A DNA stretch of 64,000 nucleotides from Paraspadella gotoi (GCA_051294375.1 CM119268.1:14147037-14211036); one strand, 5' to 3'; counted from the stretch's first letter, positions 41,955-54,998 are shown. The notes: generated from the sequence alone by a model not told the origin. Program-made: numbers and translations.

Positions 41955-42038
<84 letters not shown>
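41955..42038. repeat. (ATT)n trinucleotide array
   Basis: Roughly 28 uninterrupted ATT units. Confidence 0.97.
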
Positions 42039-42043
<5 letters not shown>

Positions 42044-42217
42044 ATATATAATAAATGAATTTCTATAAAATAAGATATAAATCCGGTGCAGGTAAAAAAA
42101 TCATTGGTTTGCAAGATTGATATGTGTTAGTGTTTCAGGTAAAAAAAGTTTATAAAATAAATAGAAGTGAGGAGGAAAAAATCCGGAGGGAAGAAGCGAA
42201 ACCGAGAGGAGGTGAAG

Positions 42218-42292
42218 ACCGACTAAATACCGACAGAAGACCGACCGGAGACCAATTGAAGACCGACCGAAGACCGACTGAAGACCGTCTAA
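42218..42292. repeat. Short minisatellite, unit GACCGACTGAA-like
   Basis: Six or so diverged copies of an 11-12 base unit (GAAGACCGACC variants) just before the LTR-like element. Confidence 0.7.
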
Positions 42293-42335
42293 TAATTATA
42301 GGTTAACTTAAAACTAGTTAAGTCTTCTTCACATA

Positions 42336-42680
42336 GTAATGGGTACTTCTTCCTGTTGCGTCCTATCAGCGACAACCACTTTACTACGTTCAAACAGAGT
42401 ATATTAGCCATTATGTACAACCAAGTAGAAGGAGGAGTAGTTAGTAGAAAATAGTACATTCTTAGGCTTCCCGTAGTCTAAGTGACATAATTTCGCATAA
42501 ATTAAAAGAAAAGAAAAAATTAATTTTCAAATCTCGTTCAGCTCCGTCTTCTCGGCACCGCGTCTTCAATCTCTAAGCGCCCGAATCTTTAGCGCCGGTT
42601 CGCTTAATCAGCGTCCCGACACTAAGCGTCCGCCACGCCCAGTGCTGCAGCGGCGCCGTATCGTGCCGTCTTATTTATAC
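42336..42680. repeat. Left direct repeat of the LTR-like element
   Basis: Begins TAATGGGTAC and ends CGTGCCGTCTTATTTATAC. The partner is at 46199-46541. Confidence 0.85.
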
Positions 42681-42884
42681 AGTCCCCACAATTTGCCCAC
42701 AAATTTTCATTATGGCCACGATGGTCAGCGCTGGCTATTGCACGTCTTGACCGCATCCCCGGTCTTGCATCTGCGTCTACGTCCGCAATTTGTGCTCTCA
42801 GCATCGCTGATCCATCTGCTGCAATCTCATCCTTGGGAAACTGCAACACCTTGTAACGTCGCCATCTGCAGCACCGATGATCGT

Positions 42885-43180
42885 AACCGTTCGTCGTCTG
42901 GCAACACCTCGTTAGACAGTCTTCATCTGCAGCACCTCGTAACGTCTTCGTCTGCAGCACCTCGTAACGTTCTTCGGTCTGCAGCACCTCGTAACGTCTT
43001 CGTCTGCGCACCTCATAACGTCTTCGTCTGCAAGCACCTCGTAACGTCTTCGTCGCACACCTCGTTAACTTTGTCGTCTGCAGCACCTCGTAATGTCGTC
43101 GTCTGCGCCCCCCTCATAAATTCGCTCCGTTCGTGCAGCAGCCTCATAACATAATACGCGGTCATCTGCAGCACCTCCGA
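42885..43180. repeat. Minisatellite, unit near CAGCACCTCGTAACGTCTTC
   Basis: About ten diverged copies of a 23-26 base unit containing CAGCACCTCGTAACGTCTTC. Open frames over it on both strands are products of the repeat. The remaining interior to 45900 has scattered GC-rich patches and no supported gene. Confidence 0.85.
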
Positions 43181-45914
43181 ACCGTACCGTGACGTTGCGT
43201 CGTCTTGACGCTCCGGAGAGAGGGAGAAAGAAAACTCCTTCACTCTCTCACACTTGCCTCTTCCACCCTCGTTTGTTTCGCTCGGACGGGCAATAACTCA
43301 CATGGTTTCATCAAGTTTTGAATTAATGAAACTAATTCCAAAAAACGACTAGATAAATATATCAGTTCAACCAACTAATAACATGCGATTCTAAGCAGTT
43401 TCTGTAAATTAAACGGCTCCAAGTAATAAATTTATAAGAAATCATTTCCACGTCATAATGATATATAAATAACATATTCACACAGTCAATAAACCAATAA
43501 CAGGTCAACCACAATATACATTCATATTAAAAATTAAAGCCGTAACTTGAAATTCGTAAACTTTCACTGTCTCCATTTCCGTGAATCTTTTCTTTTTTAA
43601 TAAGTGACTGGCCGTTAACTTTTCCATTAGCACCCATCAAGTAATTAACATTAAATTCATAATCGCATTTAATTCTTCATGGTTTTAGAGTGACGTCTGT
43701 CTTGTTACTCTTTTTTAAGTCTTGTTTTAAATTTCAACGCTGGCAGCCCGGCCCCCCCGCCTATGACCTACCAGCGGTCCCAAACCTCTATTTTGAATAA
43801 TTCATTTCTTACTTCCCTTCAGCTAACTTTTCCTGAAGCTGAAGGAAGAAAGAGCATGGTCAACGGCGCTCCTTTTGCGCCGCCAAACAACCAACGTTAT
43901 GGGGCAAGCTTTCCCCTTTTTATTTCTTTATTGTAATATTGAAAGGGTAGGCATTGATAGGCGCTTCGCCATGAACCTCAAACGTGTTGTGACTTCAGGG
44001 GCTATGAATCCTTTCCCCCGGAATCCAGCGGACCATCACGCAAATATTTACCTCAACTCCCTTTTGTGAAGATGGATAAAGATCATGGCCACTCTTCTTA
44101 GCATGACAACTCATTAAATCCGTCAAATTAATGTTATAAGGCAAACATCCAGGTTTCATTTTAAATATAAGTGCTTTCTTGGGCCAAATCTAAATATTTT
44201 TTGCCTTGAACATGCTTGGCAAAGGTTCCAATTCAAGAAAATGTCCACTTTTAAAGGTCATTTCTGTCCAGTATTCACTAACATTTCCAGAGAAGACTTG
44301 AAGATGGGCAAAAAAGCCATACCTGATTTCCTATTTTCTTCTTGACCGTGTTGACCTGTGTGAAATTTCAAATTGATACGGGCGCCCGGCGGCGGCCGGC
44401 ATCCGGGGCATGAGCCCCAACAAATTGGGTGATTATTTCTCCCTTTTTTTTCAAATTTCCTTTTAAAAAAAAATCAGGCAACACGGCGAATCTAAACATT
44501 CGAATTTTCCCGTTCTTTTTCTTTTTTTCGCGGAAAGAAAGGCAGTAAATTTTTCACAAGCGCTTTAAACTGCGTGCGCTGATGAACTATGATGGCAAGA
44601 GGGCTGTTTTTGACTTTGCCAAAAATTCCTGGACCCGACTTTCTACCACCAGGTTTGAAAAACATCATTTCCAGCTTCGTCTTTCCCGTTCAGCAGCATC
44701 ATTCGGATTTGGAGAAAACTCACCATTGGCACATCATCCGATCGGACAGTGGCTTTTCTTGAAATGTGGTCGTCGGCAGCTTCGCTAGTCAGCATTCAGT
44801 TTGCGTTGTTGCATCGGCTGCGTTGTTGCGTTGGTTGTATGTGTTGCCGTCGGCTGCATTTGTGTGAACGTTTGTGGGCCCTACCGGCAACACCTGGCTT
44901 CCATTCGCGCGTTTCGGCTACCGTCTCCAGTCCGATTCGAAGTCATGTTTCCCTTCTCATCTTCCTCCTCGCCGTCGAAAATGCCTGATTCTCATTCTCT
45001 CTTTCCCTTCTTCCTTAAATCCAACTGCTTTTCCTTGCTTTCTAACTCTCAGCTTCAATCTTTCGATTTCCAACCTGTCTCTCTTTCCGCGGTCTCTTTG
45101 CCGTTCTCGACCATGCGGCGCCGCTTGCGATGCCCGGGAGCTACAGGATCCACCCCGACCATCACCCTGATTCCTACCCCTCTTCGCGACGATGCCGTGA
45201 GGGTCCTGACAATACCACCGTTTGCGTTGGCACAATGGGGTAGTCGTCCGGGCGGTGCCGACTTCTCTGACATCCACCGGTGGAGAAGCTTCTTGTAGGC
45301 AAATGGAAACTGAGGAAACATGGTGCAAGCGCGGAATGTGGGACTGTGTGGAGAGGCGGACCGACGAGCCGGATATTCATTGTGAACGGCTTCGGTGAGC
45401 CCCGTCCAGAACCATCCTTGGCCCTATCACTTTCCAAGGCTGATTATTCAAATCAACGGTCATGCAGTTGCCCTACCGCTTGATCAACAGCTCTCTCTGT
45501 GCTCCTCCGCAGCAATCGTGTCTGGGTTCGGGTTCATGGCTTTGCCAGTTGTGCGCACTCCTTGAAGTCTTCGAATCCCTTCGCGCCAATGCATGGTAAC
45601 GTAATGTCTCATCCTCTCTGAGTCTGATTGTCAGCATCCCCTGGCGAAATACCCTAACAATAATTCCCATACCGACTGCGCATCCGGCAGAGGACCCAAA
45701 CCGTACGCTGACATAAGCGATATAATCAGCGGCAATTCGGCAGGCAATAAATGATTCAGGAGACAATTTGTTTTTTGTATTTTATTTGTGACTGTTGTGA
45801 GTGAACGACGGTTACACAATTTTCTCCGTTTTCTATCTTGCCGCGAGTGATATATACGACCAGCCTGTAAACTGAATGAATCTAAATCTCCAGGTAATAA
45901 ACGATTAGTAAGGC

Positions 45915-46100
45915 TTCAGCTCTTTGGCGCCGCTTCAGCTCTTGTGCCTCTTCGGCTCTTGGACGCCGCTTCAGCCTCCTCCGTATCGCTTACGCGCTTA
46001 GGCGCTCACGTCTTGACGCCGCTTCAGCTCTTGACGCCCGCCTTCAGCTCTTGGACGCCGCTTCAAGCTTCTTGACGCCGCTTCGACTCTTCGTGCTGTT
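45915..46100. repeat. Minisatellite, unit near CGCCGCTTCAGCTCTTGGA
   Basis: About nine imperfect copies of an 18-20 base unit (GCCGCTTCAGCTCTTGGAC), ending about 100 bases before the right direct repeat. Confidence 0.85.
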
Positions 46101-46198
46101 GGGGAGTTAGTTTAGCTCACCTGCGCAGAATGTCGGCGCAACCTCCAACCAACGCGGGCGCCAATCACCCAGCCGATGTATTTAAATATCAAACTTAA

Positions 46199-46541
46199 GT
46201 AATGGGACTCTTCCTGTGCGTCCTATTTCAGCGACAACCACTTTACTACGTTCAAACAGAGTATATTAGCCATTATGTACAACAAGTAGAAGGAGGATAG
46301 TAGGTAGAAATAGTTACATCTTAGGCTTCCCGTAGTCTAAGTGACATAATTTTCGCATTAAATTAAAAGAAAAGAAAAATAAATTCAAATCTCGTCAGCT
46401 CCGTCTTCTCGGCCACCGCGTCTCTAATCTTCTAAGCGCCGAACTTAGCGCCGGTTCGCTTAATCAGCGTCCCGACCACTAAGCGTCCGCCACGCCCAGC
46501 TGCATATGCCAGCGGCGCCGTATTCGTGCCGTCTATTATAC
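46199..46541. repeat. Right direct repeat of the LTR-like element
   Basis: Matches 42336-42680 over its length with indels, ending GTGCCGTCTATTATAC. Confidence 0.85.
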
Positions 46542-46659
46542 ATCTTTCGCTTTTTATCTATTTTTAAAAAATAGACAAAAAATGATAGGAAAAAGATTGC
46601 GATGCTGCTTGATTTTTTTTAGATAAATTCATTGTTACTTTTTAAAGACAGAAAGGAAA

Positions 46660-46661
46660 GA

Positions 46662-46751
<90 letters not shown>

Positions 46752-47012
46752 AAAGAGAAATCGAGAGAATGAGAGAATAACGATTAAAAAAATTAATCCT
46801 CCCCCTTAAAAAAAGGAAGAGGAGGAAAGAAAAAGAGGAGGAAAGAAAAGAGGGCCTCTCGATTCGAAAACGATTTTTTTCGCTTTTTTACCCTTCGCAG
46901 TTCAATGGAGGAAAAAAAGCAGTTTTCGCTTTTTTTTTTCCGGACGACATTTCTAGGCGCCGGGGCAATGTAATCTTTTCTCTCTCTTCTCTCCTCTCTC
47001 TCTCTCTCTCTC

Positions 47013-47054
<42 letters not shown>

Positions 47055-47215
47055 CTCTACTCTCTTCTTTCTTATCTCTCCAGTTTTTTTTTATACGTTT
47101 CTCATTTTTTTCTTTCTCCCTTCTCTTCTACTAGCGCGACTCGCCGCATTGAATGTGAAAAGGAATTAGCATCTAAAGAGGTAGAATTCTGTGGCAACGG
47201 GGCACACACACCACT

Positions 47216-47264
<49 letters not shown>

Positions 47265-47265
47265 G
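46660..47265. repeat. GA tract followed by CT tracts
   Basis: GA at 46664-46755, then CT at 46978-47070 and 47217-47264, so purine runs switch strand twice within 600 bases. Nothing coding was found; 47266-47900 is purine-rich then mixed DNA with no gene. Confidence 0.9.
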
Positions 47266-47929
47266 TCCCTTTTCTCCGGGCCTATGCAGGACTCAAAACA
47301 AATAAACTTTGACATTCGCAGACAGGAGTCGCCCCGAACGCACGCGGAGTAACGTGCACGCAAGACGCATGCGCGCACGCCAAAGGATAAGAGAGGCGGG
47401 GCGCGTGTTGAAGAACCCGGGCGCGCGGATCGAAGACGAGAGATGAAAGAGAAGAAAATTATTAAGAAGAGAGAAAAGGGAATAAGAAAAAAATTGAAGG
47501 ATTTAAAAGAGAAGAATATAAAAAGGAAAAAAAAAGGAATGAAAGGAAAATAAATCAGAAGCAAAACAGATGAAAGAAAATATAGAAAGAAGATCGTGAA
47601 AAAAAATCGGTTCTTCTCAATCTTAGGCTCGACATTAAACATATAAACGATAATGTGTACGACAGTTCCGTGACGAAAGTTTAAACAGTTTTCAGTTCAA
47701 CCTTTCCAAGAATGTATCCGCTCCTCGCCCACAAGAATGAGTGACGCGATCGCTACCATCGTCCTTTCCGCTTCTGGCGCAACAGTTCGCGATTAAGCTC
47801 AAATTTGTCAGCTTCGAATGTTAGGGGGCGAAAACAATAAAATCGGAAGACATCATTAAATGATTTCAACTCGTATCGATTGAAATTTTCGAACCGCAAG
47901 ACTTAACTCTTACCCACATCCAAGTTCAA

Positions 47930-48070
47930 ACCACCACATCCCAATAACTCACTTTATACCCCTCACCCACGTCCCACATCCCACTTCAAACCACCACAGA
48001 CCACTCTCTCTACACCTCACCCACGTCCCACATCCCACTTCAAACCACCACAGACCACTCTCTCTAAACC
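47930..48070. repeat. Tandem duplication of a roughly 66-base unit
   Basis: The block CTCACCCACGTCCCACATCC to CACAGACCACTCTCTCTA occurs twice back to back (about 47967-48016 and 48017-48066), preceded by a diverged third copy. Confidence 0.8.
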
Positions 48071-48368
48071 ACTCCCATATCCATCATCGCTTCCTCTTTC
48101 ACCAAGAAAAGCGTCAAAGTCTCACTCGAAACAGATTCCAAAATCCATTCAGATTTTTTTGCCGAATCTTCTTACTTTTTTCGTGACGTTAAATATGTTT
48201 TCGCTCTATTGTCACTTATTTATTAATAAACTTATTTGATTATTTCAAAGGCGATTGTTTTCTACTCTTTAGCAGAGTTCCACCTTTGTTGATAAGGATC
48301 AATATTTCGCATTTCTCTCTCGTGGGATTCTTGTTCATGTACAGTATTCACCATCACCACCCCCTCAG

Positions 48369-48450
<82 letters not shown>
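48369..48450. repeat. (CT)n microsatellite
   Basis: About 80 bases of pure CT. A (GTC)n run interrupted by 10 N lies at 48545-48584. 48600-50030 contains CT-rich patches (49010-49105) but no supported gene. Confidence 0.95.
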
Positions 48451-48454
<4 letters not shown>

Positions 48455-50109
48455 CACATTAGTATTCATCAGTTCAGATGGTTTTTCGTTGTAAGCCAAT
48501 CACGCCAAGAAAATCAGGGACTGTCTTTCATTTCATTTTATTTCAGTCGTTGTCGTCGTCGNNNNNNNNNNCGTCGTCGTCGTCCTGCTGGCTCTTTTTC
48601 TCCTATTTTTTCTTCTTCTTCTTTCTCGAAGGATCTCAAAGAATTAAGGATTAAGGTTTTTAAAACAGGAGATACGATTTAGTATTAATGCCCTTCTTGC
48701 CACCTCCTCATCCTCCTTAACAGTCCTCTTCCTCTTCATCCTCCTCCTGCTCCTCTTCTCCCTCCCCATCTCCCTCACCTCCTTCGGGGTTTCCATGGCA
48801 ACCTATGGCGTCGTCGCCGCAAGACTAAAACTTGATTAGATTGGAAAATTGCCCCATCTGATGACGACGATGGCGACGAAAGGCGACAACGACGATGATG
48901 ACGAAGAACCGGGTAAATATGAATAAATTAAATACGGACGTTTTTGTCTTGCTTTTATTTATAAACATTTATATTTCTCTCAAGGAATTGTTTTAATATT
49001 TCTTTTAAGCTCTCTCTCTCTCTGTCTCCCTGTATCTTTCTCTCTCTCTATCTCTCTTTCTCTGTCTGTCTCTCTCTCTTTCCCCCCCTCCCTCCCCCTC
49101 TCTCCCTTTCCCACTCCCAGCTGCGCCGATCTCAAGATTGAAACCGAGCTTTATTCCCAAAAGTCCAGAGAGGAAAAAAAAATTTGCATGAAAATTATGG
49201 AATTAAAATTCCGTCCGGTCAATTTGTATCGGAGAGAATATTCCAGTCTTGGTCGGGTCCATTCTCGCGGGAGATTTGAACGCAGTTCAATAGCGCGGAA
49301 TTAAAAAAAAAAAAGGCTAAGTACTTTGTTTTTAAAAAAAAATAACATTTTTATAGACACCAACAGTTTAAATGGATGCACAAATCTCGCTAGTACTTTC
49401 GTTATCGGCGAATACGGTGCTAAATTGTGACGGAACCTTGAAACTTTGTCGACCACTTTTTTTTAAAAAATGGAGTAAGAAAAGGGAAAAGGAAAAAAAA
49501 ATAGTTTAACTTAAAAAAAAAAAAGGAAAGGAAAAAAAGGGAGAAAAGAAAGTAGAAATAAATTCCCAGACGCGTCTTCATTTCCCTTTCCATGGCCACC
49601 GAGTCTCCTGGTCTCCATCTTTGCGCCGCAAACACCCATTCCACTCCCTCTCTATCGCGCGTCGGCTCGAGTGTTGAGTCTTCGCGAATTCGCCTCCTAC
49701 TTTGCCGGAGGATTGAACGTCAAACACTTCTATTAATGTTTTAAAACTACGCGTTGAGTCTTGAAGAAATTGCGTTAAAAAAGGAGATCCGATTTGAAGC
49801 ATCTTTGAGTTGGAATACAAATTTGAATTGTTTCTTACTGTATTAAATTTACAAAAGAAATATTAAAGTATATATTTTGTATTTTAATTTAAAAAGTTTT
49901 TCATTCGCAGTATATTTTATAAAAAGTTTACTTAATAGAGAAACTTTTAAACAATTAAATAACAATAAATAGCCATCTAAATCAGAGTATCTTATTTTAT
50001 AAACAAACGAAACTATTAACAAAGATACTTCGGCCTTGGAAATCTTTCATAAGAGCCATTGCCCATTCCATTTCTGTCGGCGTCCCCCATTCACGCTAAA
50101 CGTTTTTGA

Positions 50110-50210
50110 AGTCATCGACAACGACGACTCCGCCCAGACAATTCGACTCATGATGGATGCAATTCAAGAGGGCAGCACTAGTGCGATCATAGAAAGAAAT
50201 AAAAACGAAG
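50110..50210 (+). CDS. Possible isolated internal exon
   Basis: After an acceptor-like TTTTTGAAG (about 50112) a frame reads VIDNDDSAQTIRLMMDAIQE and on to ERNKNE, ending at a GTAATC donor near 50210. Composition is protein-like, without repeats, but no neighbouring exon was found. The product is not recognised. Confidence 0.25.
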
Positions 50211-50899
50211 GTAATCGATTTAAAAAAAAATGGCGGACAGACTAAATACTAAATAGGAACACTAATACAAACAGACAAACCAAAAACAATGTCGTTTTTA
50301 CTCAGTTAAATTGAAGGACATTTTTAAATGCTTAATGCTTTAGACAGAATTAATTAGGAATTAATTAATCAGAACAGGGACCTCTGAAAATAAAAAAAAG
50401 AATAATAAAATAAGTAACATTTGACGCCACATTTTTCCCCCCTCGGAAGATAAAGCGTTGCATAAGTTAATGTAATTTATTTTAAAACAGCAATACATTC
50501 TTATTAATTAATCAGCGAGAGACGTTTATCCTCCTGGCGGGCGCCATCGTTAATTCCACCCGAGCGCCACCGTTTGACCGTTTAAACCACTCACCCGCAG
50601 CAAGGTAAGATTTCTTTACGCCGATTCGATAGTGAGAACTCAATATATCTATAATGGCCCACCTTTCTCGAGCCAATCTGTTGGTCACAACCACCATCTA
50701 CGCTGCGACCACCAATCGGAAACCCACCTCAACCACCTTCCAAGCCCCGGTCGGCTCTCGCGGCCCGGAGTCGCCGCATCCTTTTATCTTTTCTTTTCTT
50801 TTTTTTTACTTTTCTTCCTTTTCACTGAGTAAAATGCATCAATTTGCATCGGAATGTGGCTTCAAAGTCTGAAGTTGGAGAAAGTCAAGGACGCCGCCG

Positions 50900-51042
<143 letters not shown>

Positions 51043-52153
51043 CACCACCGCCACCTCTGTGTCGATTCTTTTTTCTCTCTCTCTCTTTCGCTCACTCTCT
51101 CTTTTTTCTTTTTTTCTCTCTCCCCTAATTAGTATAATTAGCGAAAAATGCTTAAGAAATAATTTCAATCTTTGATCTTTTGCGCGATTACCGTCCGGGT
51201 TGCAGAGAGGAAGGGAAAGGGAGTAGGAAGGATTAATCCGTTACGCGTGACGGCGTTACGCTTATGATTACGCTACAATTTCAAGAACAAAGAATGTTTT
51301 TTGTTTTTTTACTGGTTAAAGTTTCGCCATAGAGTTGAGTTAGTCTGCCGAATGTCTGAATGGAAAACCTTCTTAATTTACTGATAATAATAGTATTATT
51401 AATGATAAGAATAATAATAATTAGGAATGAGGGTAATTCCAATAATTTGAATCTGGTACATATGCTTTTCTTGCAGCAGTCTAAAAAAAAAAAAAAAAAC
51501 TTGACGAGTTTCTGGAGGAAATGGCCTAGTGTAAATGTTAGGTACCATAATGATAATATTTACTCGTGATTTTCATTGGTATACTTAAAAAAAAATTTAA
51601 AAAAATTCTTAATTTACTGTAAGCGACGAAAGCGCGAATTTTCCAAATTCGTTGAGGCCTCTTCGTCTGTGGCTCGAGCGGTAATAAAAAAAAATGTCCT
51701 TACCCGGTGGCTCATCGCGACGCACTTACCTGAACGACGATTCAACTTTTATGAAGGAATAGAAAATGGGTTGGAAATTTCACGTAATAAGGAACGAGGC
51801 GGAAAGTGGATGGATAGGAAAGGGGATCCGTTGAAAAGGAAGAGTGTGATACTGATACTATGTGATAGTATGGATTAATTATTGCGAATTTCATTTGGGA
51901 GAAAACCAATCCTAAAACATTAGGAAATAGAATTATGAGCTCGAATGATCTACAATTCTACATAATTCTTAGCAAACTTAAAAAAATAAAAAGCACATGG
52001 AAATAAAGGAGATATAAACTGCTGCTTGTGAAAGTGTTCAACTTAAAGACCTAAATTTCCAAATAACCGCTACAACCAGAAAAATTAATTGCAGAGGGAA
52101 AGTTCATTGCCTCTTTAACTGCCTTACCTCGTCAGTCGTCACCTCACTTCGCT

Positions 52154-52277
52154 TCACGCAGCCCCAACCACATTCCGTTCCATATCACCTTTTTTCTTCT
52201 CATTTCCTTCCTCGTTCGAGGGTGAGTCCCAGGCGCTTAACTTTCCCGGAAATGGCGTCGTCGCCGTCGTCGGTGAG

Positions 52278-52313
<36 letters not shown>

Positions 52314-52345
52314 CACGGTGCCGCTGCTGCCGACGCATTCGTCAT
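52154..52345 (-). CDS. Doubtful poly-serine ORF over a TCG array
   Basis: Minus-strand frame starting MTNASAAAAPW, then about 11 serines (TCG codons), then SPSPTTATTPFPGKLSAWD and a stop. The serine run is a (TCG)n microsatellite (52256-52312 on the plus strand as CGA). The flanking parts look moderately protein-like. No other exon or homologue is known to me, so it is more likely non-coding. Confidence 0.15.
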
Positions 52346-52433
52346 TATTACCTTTAATGGGTCTTTCTCGGTCTCGAAGGAAATGTTGACTTAATGTCTT
52401 CCGGGAGAACCTCATTGCATTAAATCTTCGACG

Positions 52434-52462
52434 TCGTCGTCGTCGTCGTCGTCGTCGTCAGC
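52434..52462. repeat. (CGT)n trinucleotide array
   Basis: Eight or nine CGT units, 130 bases from the (GAC)n array at 52256-52312. Confidence 0.9.
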
Positions 52463-52549
52463 GGCGTTGTCACGGAATTTTTATAGAAGTCGAAATCGTC
52501 ATTGGTCGCGAGATTCGGTCAATGATTTGGATGTAGTTTATGTTTCAGT

Positions 52550-53345
52550 GGAATATTGAGAATATTGAGAATATTGAGAATATTGAGAANNNNNNNNNNN
52601 NNNNNNNNNNNNNNNNNNNNNNNNNNNNNNNNNNNNNNNNNNNNNNNNNNNNNNNNNNNNNNNNNNNNNNNNNNNNNNNNNNNNNNNNNNNNNNNNNNNN
52701 NNNNNNNNNNNNNNNNNNNNNNNNNNNNNNNNNNNNNNNNNNNNNNNNNNNNNNNNNNNNNNNNNNNNNNNNNNNNNNNNNNNNNNNNNNNNNNNNNNNN
52801 NNNNNNNNNNNNNNNNNNNNNNNNNNNNNNNNNNNNNNNNNNNNNNNNNNNNNNNNNNNNNNNNNNNNNNNNNNNNNNNNNNNNNNNNNNNNNNNNNNNN
52901 NNNNNNNNNNNNNNNNNNNNNNNNNNNNNNNNNNNNNNNNNNNNNNNNNNNNNNNNNNNNNNNNNNNNNNNNNNNNNNNNNNNNNNNNNNNNNNNNNNNN
53001 NNNNNNNNNNNNNNNNNNNNNNNNNNNNNNNNNNNNNNNNNNNNNNNNNNNNNNNNNNNNNNNNNNNNNNNNNNNNNNNNNNNNNNNNNNNNNNNNNNAA
53101 GGAATATGAGAAGATGAGATATTGAGAATATGGAGAATATGAGAATCTTTAGAATATTGGAAATTGAGAATATATTGAGAATATTGAGAATATTGAGAAA
53201 TTGAGAATATTGAGAATATTGAGAATATTGAGAATATTGAGAATATTGAGAATATTGAGAATTCAGTTGAGAATATTGAGAATATTGAGAATATGAGAAT
53301 CTTTAGAATATTGAGAATATTGAGAATATAGGAATTAGAACTATT
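52550..53345. repeat. 9-bp satellite, unit GAATATTGA, spanning a gap
   Basis: Tandem GAATATTGA units are visible at 52550-52589 and 53135-53345 with slips, and the N run 52590-53098 lies between, so the array is probably close to 800 bases. It has no coding meaning despite open frames. Confidence 0.92.
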
Positions 53346-54330
53346 GAGAATAATCTCTCTCCAAGCGTGCATATGATGATTTCTTATGCAAAACCGTTTC
53401 ACTTTAAAAATAAATCTGGAAGTAAAATAACCTGCGATAGCAAAAACAAAGTAAACCTTGATATATATGTATATTTATATACTTATAGTTTTACTTAACT
53501 CTTGCCAACTTCTGCGAAAAAAATGTTCGCTGTTTGACTCAACAACGAAGGGAATTAGACACAAACGTGAATAAATTATTTCTAATCGATTCGTCTGTTG
53601 CAAAAAAAAAANNNNNNNNNNNNNNNNNNNNNNNNNNNNNNNNNNNNNNNNNNNNNNNNNNNNNNNNNNNNNNNNNNNNNNNNNNNNNNNNNNNNNNNNN
53701 NNNNNNNNNNNNNNNNNNNNNNNNNNNNNNNNNNNNNNNNNNNNNNNNNNNNNNNNNNNNNNNNNNNNNNNNNNNNNNNNNNNNNNNNNNNNNNNNNNNN
53801 NNNNNNNNNNNNNNNNNNNNNNNNNNNNNNNNNNNNNNNNNNNNNNNNNNNNNNGAGAGAGAGAGAGAAGCCTTCAGCCGGGAGAAAAGAGAACAAAAGA
53901 CAACGAGGATAATGGGAGAACAATCGGTAGAATATCTAACAGATTTTTTTTTCTGAGAAGAAAGAAATTGAAAAAAAAATATTTAAGAGTATTTTTTTTA
54001 ATTTCTAAGCTAAGTGAATCAAGTCTCACGGAGCCTGAATTGAATAAGGGCGAGCAGTAGCTCAACTGTATTTTCAACCAACTTTTTATCGTGAGAGTTT
54101 GCGTTTCAATTGAGATCGTTTTGAAAATATTTTGGTAAGGATCAAAGAAGCATGTAAAGTAATAGCTAGGAAGAGAGAGAGAGAGAGAGNNNNNNNNNNN
54201 NNNNNNNNNNNNNNNNNNNNNNNNNNNNNNNNNNNNNNNNNNNNNNNNNNNNNNNNNNNNNNNNNNNNNNNNNNNNNNNNNNNNNNNNNNNNNNNNNNNN
54301 NNNNNNNNNNNNNNNNNNNNNNNNNNNCCC
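53346..54330. other. Gap-rich region with GA tracts
   Basis: Two N runs (53612-53854 and 54190-54327) each border GAGAGA sequence. The sequenced remainder is AT-rich with no supported gene. Confidence 0.6.
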
Positions 54331-54998
54331 GCCATTTGAGGGACACTTGGATCATCATTAGTTTCCCCACGGACATCGGTCGAACTCTAATTGGCCCCTC
54401 GCATCCTCTCTGCGCGCTCGATCCAGGCCCTACTCGATTCTACCCCAGCCTTTAAATATTCCTCTACAGCCTCTACAATTTTCCTTTTCACCGGAACCAC
54501 ATTCGTTGATGATATCAGCCAGTGCGATCGCTTTCTTCACCAAGTTTCATCACCCCATTCTGTTCCAGCATCATCACCCAGTTCCACTACAGCCTCATCA
54601 TTTACATTTTTCTCCTTGAGCCTTCGGAGTTTCCACTCCAGCGAAGTCGCTGCTCCTCCTCGCAACCTCGAAGTCTCTCGATGACGAAGTCGTCTTCATA
54701 TCTTTACACCCACCTCCCCATCCCACCTCCATCCCGTCCCACCACTTCCCCATCTCAACTAACTTCCATTCCTAAAATATCTTGCCCCTGTACCGCCCGG
54801 TCTTTNNNNNNNNNNNNNNNNNNNNNNNNNNNNNNNNNNNNNNNNNNNNNNNNNNNNNNNNNNNNNNNNNNNNNNNNNNNNNNNNNNNNNNNNNNNNNNN
54901 NNNNNNNNNNNNNNNNNNNNNNNNNNNNNNNNNNNNNNNNNNNNNNNNNNNNNNNNNNNNNNNNNNNNNNNNNNNNNNNNNNNNNNNNNNNNNNNNNN

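Larger units (their letters stand above)
42336..46541. mobile_element. LTR-like element of about 4.2 kb without visible pol (LARD/TRIM-like)
   Basis: Two direct repeats, 42336-42680 and 46199-46541, flank 3.5 kb of unique sequence. They share long blocks such as GACAACCACTTTACTACGTT and AATCAGCGTCCCGAC in order, with several one-base indels. The interior has no reverse transcriptase, integrase or gag that I can recognise. It carries two minisatellites, one next to each repeat, and AT-rich DNA between. The repeats do not start TG or end CA and I could not see a target-site duplication, so the LTR interpretation is tentative. An assembly duplication is the alternative. Confidence 0.45.

Noticed and set aside
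42622-43154. Overlapping 150-170 residue frames on both strands
   Set aside because: They arise from the 23-26 base minisatellite, whose unit lacks stop codons in several frames.
44749-45437. Frames of 80-165 residues inside the LTR-like element
   Set aside because: No gag, protease, reverse transcriptase or integrase motif is visible, and several frames on both strands overlap, as expected for GC-richer non-coding DNA.
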